From NCBI RefSeq assembly GCF_037975245.1, contig NC_092576.1, positions 34,636,611 through 34,700,610 on the forward strand: DNA of 64,000 bases. The letters run 5' to 3'. Positions within the stretch are counted from its first letter, which is position 1, and every line of letters begins with the position of its first letter. The notes beneath the pieces were generated by a model. That model saw only the letters and a program-made list of their open reading frames with translations, did no database searches and was not told the origin of the DNA. Source of the DNA: Apostichopus japonicus. Taxonomy: Eukaryota > Echinodermata > Holothuroidea > Aspidochirotida > Stichopodidae. The position numbers were made by a program, and so were the translations under genes. Shown piece after piece: positions 56,421 through 64,000 of the stretch.

Positions 56421-59190
56421 GCTACAAGTCCTCCTCATCTCAAAGTGCAACGAATGTGTCATAATGATCAGCCCAATGCAAGCTGTGTGGCAGTTTGACC
56501 AATACAGTTATTACCCCTGAAATTAATATTTTTATAGTGGTCTATGTATGGGGATGGCGAGACACTTTACCTCACAAGAAATTAAGCTGTTTTGTCAATG
56601 GCTAGGCTAAAATTTAAATAAGATTTAAGATAGACAGGTCAGTACAATTTGGTATAGATTTCAGAAGTGATGACAAAAATGATGCAATGTCCTTGTGATG
56701 ATACATAATGGGATCATAGGGTTCACTGAGGGGAAGCAATGGAAACTAATAACTCTCGGATAATTCTTACATGAAATGAAGGGAGACTTGATCACAAGCT
56801 TGTGTGGCAATAAATAACTAAGTGGTGTTAGAGGTTGGAATATTTAACAGTGAAATACTGATGGTGTAAATTGTAAAAAAATATCCCTGAAATGCAGGCT
56901 ACGGAAGGTCTTTGTTATGGGAATTAAGTAACAAAGAGACAATATGCAACACATGCAAAGACTGGACCATACAGCGAAAGGTAGTTTTCATGTCGATTGA
57001 ACTGACAGACAGTTTTCCAATCTTGAACTCAAAGTTTTTTCGTTCTTGATTGAACCAAATTTAATGTCAGATAGCAGTGCATAGTGTGTGAATGGGGAGG
57101 GGAGAGGGGGAGGAGGAGGGGCGTTGTCCTTGACTTAATGGTTATTAATTACATATCATGTATGTATTAAGTAAAGCTTTTATCCTTCATCTGAGCTGGG
57201 CAATGATTACAAATGATTTATTACAAAAACTAATAAGGATTTTCAGTAATGTAAACCACATTCACCAGTGTGCTGCATGGTGGGCATGTGCACGTATAGA
57301 AGCCCACTTTGATTTGAGGAGAGGTGGGATTAAAGATTTGCCCGAAAATTTAACCAATAGAAAGAGCGAACTGGTGATGTTGCAAATTTTTATGCAATCG
57401 GACCTCTGCTGCATGAAATAACCATTGACTTTCATGAAAATATAAAGAGATCAGTTACTCACCAACAGCAGCCTACTGTATGTACCGAGTGTGCTGTTCT
57501 AGCTATTCTGTGGGATGCCCTTCCAACCCAACAAGTGGGATGGTTCTCCCACCACACCTGTCTGATCAGCTCCTGTTCCTGTTTACATGTTTTTTTCCCC
57601 TAATTTTCTGATCAGTTACAACATAACCTACTTAGAAACATTGTAACTTAGATTTCCATTAACTATCCATTTGATTACTCTTCAAATTTTGGAATGGGTT
57701 TAACTTTCAGATTATTAGAGAAAATTCTGGCAAAGTTTACCTTCAGATAGTAGAATGGATTTTTGTTGTAAATAAAGTAACATTAAAGCAATAATTAAGG
57801 TCAGAGACTTCAAAACTATCCTTCTTCCATTAACAGGATATCTCGTATAGTTTGTGGCCCATTATAGTAGTTACGATTTAAAACCCTCCACGAATCTTTC
57901 ATACCATCAATTGCCAAACTTTTTTGCAGATTTGGTATGATAAAGCTTTCTGCTTTGCCAAAGCAAAATCGTTCATTACACTTTTCATCTTTTCAAAGAA
58001 CATGGATAGGCGATGTTTTGTTTATTATTAAAATGTCCACCTTTGTGACATAACAAATGTATTATGATGTGGTTAAATGCAACAAATTCTTAAAAATTAA
58101 ACCCTATTAGAAAGATCTGCTGTATGAGCACCATGCCATAGCTACAAGTTTCATACAATCTAGCTGCTGGCATTGTAAACTGTAGTCTGACTGAAAAGAA
58201 GCCTGCACTGCTGAAAGCTTTTCTCCTTGTTATGTGTAAACCAAATTCAGTAGCATGTGTCCTTACTGTGAGCCCACACTCTAAACTGTAGATTGTGTAT
58301 ACTTTTTGAAAAAGGATAAATTTTGTTCAGTATGTGACAGATACAAGCAGGTCCTTCTCAGTGTTAGTTAGTTTAGTGTAGGCATGCTAACTTTAAGTGC
58401 AAAACAGCAGGTATTTCAATTTGACACAATTTCTTTTAGCATTGATTTTGTAACATGCCTGAAATTGACTCTTGTGCAATTTGCTTTAACCAATTGAAAG
58501 TTTTCATAAAGTATGTACATTAAATTCAACATATAGTGACCAATAGAGTAACTGATAGGGAACACTCATATTTTCCCTCCAATTTATATGAACTATGCCT
58601 GACACACCTAGAGAATGTACATACCACATCGAATACTGCACCAGTCCTTGGATACAAGAAGGGGGGGGTGGTTGTATTTACTTGACTTTCACACTTTATC
58701 CAAGTCAACTTACAATACAAATAAAGTTGCAATTGAGTCTAAGCTCTATGATCATATTTGAATAGCGCTATATCAAGCATTGTATTTATTTATAATTATA
58801 TAAATTGAATGACTGGAGTCTGCAAGACAGGACACTGACAAAGTATATATATCCTAGACTAGTGTGAAAAAAATTTGACCAATGAACCTAACTGTTTCAA
58901 ACAAAACTTATCCAAAATCAAAGTTGGTATATAATGAAAACCGCAATATAAAACAAATTCTAATTTTGTGCCTGTTCAACACTTTTGAGGTAAACAGTAT
59001 TGCAAGACCATTCAAAACTTTTTTTGGCAAAGGAGCAACCTTTCCTCTGCTATTTTATTTCCATGTGTACTGTGACTGTGAAACAAGCCAGAAGCCTCCA
59101 AAATGTTAGCAGCTTCCAGTTCATTGACCAATAAACAAGAAACAGACATAACAGTGGGCACACTGTCCTTTTTGTTACACCTATGACCTT
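56420..59190. other. No recognised gene
   Basis: Purine-rich GGGGAGGGG sequence near 57,095-57,120. Isolated minus-strand donors occur (GTGAGT near 57,465; GTATGT near 58,620) without a supported frame. Confidence 0.4.
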
Positions 59191-59205
59191 GATGGGGGCT
59201 CTTAT

Positions 59206-59340
59206 CAGGGAGTTGTTACTGGAACAACTCACTGGTATTATCAAGCTGTGCAATGCATACCTGAGAGATATCAATGGCATCTTACTGCATGTATACTCCA
59301 CTGTTGAATCAGGGAGTTATTGTTCCATAACAACTCCCTG
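59206..59340. repeat. Two CAGGGAGTTG hairpins
   Basis: CAGGGAGTTGTT...AACAACTCACTG (59,206-59,234) and CAGGGAGTTATTGTT...AACAACTCCCTG (59,310-59,340). A third hairpin of the same type is at 61,687-61,715 and a half site at 63,853. Confidence 0.75.
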
Positions 59341-59691
59341 GTTGAATGTACATGTGCTACATTTGTACACAGGTATTGTATGTACAGTACAGGTACCTGT
59401 AGTGTAGGGATGAACTACTGTATAAACAGTTGCAAGTCTGGGCTACTTCTTATATACACAAACAATAGCAATTGTTACATTGTTGCTAGCATAGTGGTCA
59501 AGAACAGAACACAATGTACAGAAAAATATAATTACTAGACAATAAGTATTTTGAATAGGAAAAAACCCAATGAAGTATGATTTACCTTAGTTCAATACAT
59601 TTGTCTATTTGGTTCCTGGGAAACGCCTTCCCAAAAGTGTGATAGAATTATTGGAACAGGACATCTACATGCTACCAAATAACAATTACAG

Positions 59692-60382
59692 GCCACAAGA
59701 CCGAAGGTCCGCGAGACCGAAGGTCTGCGAGACTGAAGGTTTGTGAGACTGAAATTAAAAGAGGTCCGCAAGACCGAAACCATCACTAGGCCCTAATATT
59801 ACTACTGGTAATATTACGTTGATTAAGCGCGTAGTTAAAAAGAATTTACAGCCATTTCTTTTCATAGTGGATACCAGTGACTTGCGCAAGGGGGCTTGGG
59901 CGGTTGAAGGGGGCGAAGGACCGCCGCTCTCAAAAGTCTCGCCCCCTTTGCTTTCCCAAATGAAATTTTAGAATACAATATAAAAGCAATACCCTATTTT
60001 AAACAATATTGCCCCCCTTGTCAATCTATTTGACCCCCTCTAATGAAAAAAGTCTACTTACGCCACTTCCCCCCCCCCCCCCCTTTCGTTGCTATGGTTG
60101 TAAAGGTTTAGGTCTTCTAATTACCTTTTTCTCTTTTATCAAAAAGACAAATTTTGAAAATTTTCAGTTGAGTGAGGAACTAAATGCAATTTTTCTGAAA
60201 AATATTTTGTTCGAACAGTTGCTTCTTTTTTTTTTGCTTTCTTTTTGTTGTTCTAGTATGTGCATGGAATCATGAAATGGTGTCATTTCAGGTTTTTGTC
60301 ACTTGGCTCGGACCTTCAGTCTGGCCGGGCTATCAATGGACCATCATGTAGACCATCGATCTCACGGACCTTCTGTCTCGTG
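59692..60382. mobile_element. Element bounded by inverted 16-mer repeat clusters (tentative)
   Basis: Left: tandem copies of GAAGGTCYGCGAGACC (59,692-59,780). Right: the complement, GACCTTCAGTCTGGCC to GACCTTCTGTCTCGTGG (60,305-60,382). About 690 bases overall, with a C-run near 60,070 inside. Target duplications could not be fixed. Confidence 0.5.
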
Positions 60383-60384
60383 GA

Positions 60385-60780
60385 GTTCCCCCCAAAACAC
60401 AAACTATACTTAAAAATTTAGAGTGCGATATCTGGCAGGTATAGAACATAGAAATTAAATTGCTGATTTTGGGCCTCTGTAATTTATACAATAGAATTTG
60501 CAAAACATTGCAATGAGACTTTGAACAACACTCAGTTCACTGGTGATGATTTTGTGGTTGCAGTGTAACTGCTCTGTATGAAGCTATGTGTTATTTTCAT
60601 GTCCGCATACATACAGTATAACTGTTATTGTGGCTTAATTAGGACACAATGATTGACAAATGAATTATAAATTACAATAATGTTACAATAATGGTTTCAG
60701 CATGAGATTGTATTTGGTTCACTAGCGGCAAGCAAGCAAAATCTTTATGTTATACACAATGATAAATGTCTATTATAAAA
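60385..60780. other. No recognised feature
   Basis: AT-rich sequence without exon, repeat or structure I could identify. Confidence 0.4.
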
Positions 60781-60789
60781 CTTATATAA

Positions 60790-61680
60790 TTGTTCTCAAA
60801 ATGCAAATCTTGGGCCCTTTGTCTATTTTCACATTTATACCAAATCCTGTGTTGGCCATTGGGCCTTTCCTGAGGTTGCTTCTGCAGCCCTGTTACATGA
60901 AAAAAAAATGTTGGTATTTTTGGACACCCCAATGTCCAATTGGACCAACACCCTAAAATAGTTATCCTGCTCTGTTCACATAATCAAATTATGTGTTGAC
61001 CATGGGCCCATAATGACTGTTCCATGGGAACCAGGAAAAAGTTGTAATGAATGCAAAAACTGTTCAACTACAAGATTGATTCTGGTTTTTTTTCATGACA
61101 AATCAAGTCTGGGCCAAGGGCCCTTGGATGTTTTTTGGCTCTGGTAGAGGATACATTTTTTTCATGTTTTTTTTTGAATACCCAATAACCATAAGGTCTA
61201 GCATCGCTAAAAGAACCACCCTGCTCTCTTTTACATGATTAAATAATCTGTGGCCCACAGCACATTTCTGTGGTTGCTGCCTGGGTCTATTAAAAATAGT
61301 ATACAGTTGCTGTAATTGGTGGTCCAAAGGGTCCTGTACCAATAAAAGAGAACTGCTATCTTTGTGAGTCATGTGAGGGCCACATGAACTTTTTTGGCTG
61401 CTGCCTGCACAGGCCCTGGTACAAAAGTTCCTGTATTTGATATTTACGTACCACAATGTCTTATGGGTGTACTGCAAAAAAGGATTATCCTTGTACATTT
61501 GGGCCCCAATTTGATGACCCCTAGATGACATACACAGGGCATGACATAGCGGGAACATATGATCTGAAATCCTGGTCATACAGGGATATATACTCTGCCA
61601 ATCAAACTCCTTGACTCTTTTCACATGATTAAATATTCCGGGTTCCTGGTCCAGTTGACATCACATTAATGCAGACTGGG
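60790..61680. repeat. Diverged long-period repeat
   Basis: The anchors CCTGCTCTxTTCACATAATC, CCTGCTCTCTTTTACATGATT and CCTTGACTCTTTTCACATGATT (near 60,967, 61,220 and 61,603), each followed by a GGGCC/GGCCC-containing block, suggest three or more old copies. The minus-strand 173-codon frame across them is not gene-like. Confidence 0.4.
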
Positions 61681-61686
61681 TTGAAA

Positions 61687-61715
61687 CAGGGAGTTTCTAC
61701 AGAGCAACTCCCTGG
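61687..61715. repeat. CAGGGAGTT hairpin
   Basis: CAGGGAGTTTCTACAGAGCA followed by ACTCCCTGG; same arms as the pair at 59.2-59.3 kb. Confidence 0.7.
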
Positions 61716-61719
61716 TTTA

Positions 61720-64000
61720 AAGAACAGGCAGGCCAAGTGCAGTGTAAAGCTAAGCCCACTAAAAGAAGTCAATCATCAGTCATATTTAACAGCACTCATT
61801 TGTTGGCGTTGTAAACAGGAAATCATTAAGACCATTTAAAAAGGAAAATCTCATCTTTTCTTGAATGCTGAAATGTTATTGGCATCCAAGTGTATTTCCA
61901 GTGGACAAGATATCCATGTGAATCATTAGCTTTTATCTCCCTAAGGCCTGAACAAGCTGTAAATGGGACTAATTTCCATTAAAACTGTAGAAAATGCAAG
62001 TTATTTTCAGCTGTTTAGTCATCAGTGAAAATCCATCACCAAGGTCAGGCTCCAGCTGTACCTAGGCCTAAATACAACCCTGCCTAGGAGTAACTTGGCC
62101 AGCTGTACATCAGAACAAAAACAATTGATTAACTTCCAGTGTTTATACAGTAGTAAACACAGGTTCAAATATTGTGGAATTTTTTGGCTCATTTGAAAAG
62201 TTCATGAATTTATTTACAAGCAAATAACAAGGATACCAGTTGGATTTCTATCCTTGCTTCAGTCTGTGTTTATTTGTCATCACATTGATTGCACTTGCAT
62301 ATCAGTTACTAGGGATATGGCATGTATTTATCATATAGGCCTATTTATTTTCAAGATATCAAGAAACACAACACAAGAGAGTAGACTGATGTAAATTTTC
62401 TAATTTCTGAAGGACTGTGTTAGGTCATTAATATACCCTGAAGGTCTTTTAAAAAGAAGCCTGTCACTGTATCTTCACTTTTCCCCATGCATAAATAATT
62501 CAAAGAAAGGAAAAGGTTTTTATTTCAAGATAGTAGGTTTTCTGGGCAGAGAGAGATGAAAGAAGAAAACTTGAACAACTGCATTTGTAAACAAACACTT
62601 GTCATTGTAGTGCCTGATGAATGTCAACCTTAGTTGATGATTTTCAATGGAGGGGTCTTTGTTACTGAAAGTCCTTTTAAAGTTATTTCTGTCACAAAGA
62701 AACAAGTTCATCGTTTGGGCCTTTAACGTAGACCAAAGCTAAACTATATTTTGTAATGTTTATATACTGTACTCTAGGAATAATGATTACTAAAACCAGA
62801 TGTCAGAACCAAGCTGTAAATCACGAGTCAAGCCTTTTTCGGACATGACAGAGAATACACAGGGTCCTGGACACTGATTGGTCAAAAGAAACAACATGTT
62901 AACATTACCTCGCCTAGTTAGTGAAATTTGACGAGCACATATGGAACATTCAAAGGCCTAATGGAGGATTAATCTATTAGGTCTAGTCTATCAATTCAAT
63001 TGCAACACCTTCCGGTCTATTAAAAACTGCTTTGTCAATGTCTTGGCCCTGGTTTATTATGATTCAAAACACGTAATATATGCCATACGCTGCTATAGTA
63101 TATAATGCCATGCTACAATACTAATGTTACGAGTGCCTATGTTGCAAGAGCTGAAGTAGTACAGATAACACTGAGTCGTTGCGGATAAACATGATTAACA
63201 TTTGTTGCTTGCAACTTTTTGGCAAGATGATTTTAACTCAAATGCGTTCAATGTAACCTGTCTTGTTCAAGTCGAGAATAAAAGTCGAGAACTTAACGTA
63301 TTGTTTAGAAGAAGTATGCTACTCAAGGAGAGATATTTTCTTAACGTGTGCAGAATTCATTGTTTCCCGCCAAAATTCTTTGCAAATCTATGCCTGGATT
63401 ATTTCCTGCGTAGCCAACCTGTAAATTTGAGATTGCTGTGAAGATTGTATGTTCAGCTGGCATTCACTAGCCAGCCATGTACAGTATATGATGGAGCGAG
63501 CTGGTAGTCCCAATATTGTAGCATGCACTACAATTACTATAAGAGTCCTCCTTGCTTCCCTATTGCAATGATTTTAAGTATATTTCCTCTCACATTCAAA
63601 ATGAGAAAACTGAGTGGTGGTTGCAAATTGTTTTGCCATGCACTTATTCATGGGATAACCTCTATATTTCCATTTGTCATGTCATTAATTCCTTTGCAGT
63701 GGGAGGCTTCTGGACCACAGGCTTACTTGCAAGTAAACAGAAGGGTCACTGTGAAGTGATGTGTTATCGCCAGTATCCATTTAATGTGATGAGAATATAC
63801 CTTGCCACGAATCATGATATTGTCACATGTGATTTGTATCAGTGGTAAAGCAGGGAGTTGGATAAAGAGTATACTGGTACTCTACCATTACATATCAGGT
63901 CTAAAGACCAGAACTAATCAATTTTAGGAACTGATTTGGGGTTTTATTAGATTATTTTCTTGTTAGATTATATTCACCTTTGCTGTCCTTAAATTGCCAA
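61720..64000. other. No recognised gene
   Basis: No domain-bearing frame. A minus-strand donor-like AAAG|GTGAATA lies at the extreme right edge (near 63,975), and a half CAGGGAGTTG site at 63,853. Confidence 0.4.

Noticed and set aside
57422-57545. Possible 45-nt exon ending at a strong GTGAGTAA donor (minus strand, end near 57,466)
   Set aside because: No acceptor gives an open frame that joins both the 55,284 acceptor and the upstream candidates; left unmodelled.
61103-61624. 173-codon minus-strand frame
   Set aside because: Spans a diverged tandem repeat, has no domain, hydrophobic pattern or splice signals, and composition is not protein-like.

Overview
This is an AT-rich, repeat-dense stretch of an animal nuclear genome. 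Evidence: spliced genes with consensus GT..AG introns, extracellular leucine-rich-repeat (LRR) proteins with signal peptide and many membrane segments, tRNA-derived SINE heads, long (TA)n and (ATC)n microsatellites, inverted-repeat transposons and a complex satellite. No bacterial-type operon or long uninterrupted gene occurs. The protein family and repeat style suggest a marine deuterostome invertebrate, perhaps an echinoderm such as a sea cucumber; that placement is inference.

Layout. 0.7-2.1 kb, minus strand: 5' end of LRR receptor gene A (signal peptide, cysteine-rich N-cap, first LRR), continuing off the left edge; up to three possible leader exons at 4.0-4.7 kb. 4.7-10.7 kb: no confident gene; minisatellite, purine-rich tract, SINE heads. 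10.7-30.7 kb, minus strand: gene B, a paralogue read right to left. It has at least 24 LRR exons, mostly exactly 72 nt and all in the same phase, then a cysteine-rich linker, a 1,571-nt exon with most membrane segments and a 127-nt exon with two more. Its LRR region grew by recent tandem duplication (a ~3.6-kb unit, exons and introns almost unchanged) and is riddled with microsatellites. Its first exons are not found in the window.

31.9-50.2 kb: satellite domain. A ~330-bp monomer carrying an 11+1+11 palindrome occurs more than 30 times, first as a simple array, then inside 2.5-3.4-kb higher-order units, each with one conserved 95-codon hydrophobic open frame. 50.5-53.4 kb: hairpins, a 636-bp inverted-repeat transposon with an 8-bp target duplication, and a lone satellite monomer. 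53.6-64 kb: minisatellites, a foldback element, inverted 16-mer clusters, and one plausible terminal coding exon of an unidentified minus-strand gene at 55.1-55.3 kb.

Genes A and B are same-strand paralogues in a head-to-tail cluster. Symmetric phase-2 LRR exons let repeats be added or lost without breaking the frame, and the repeats supply material for unequal exchange. This is what one expects of a fast-evolving recognition-receptor family, though no ligand or function can be read from the sequence.
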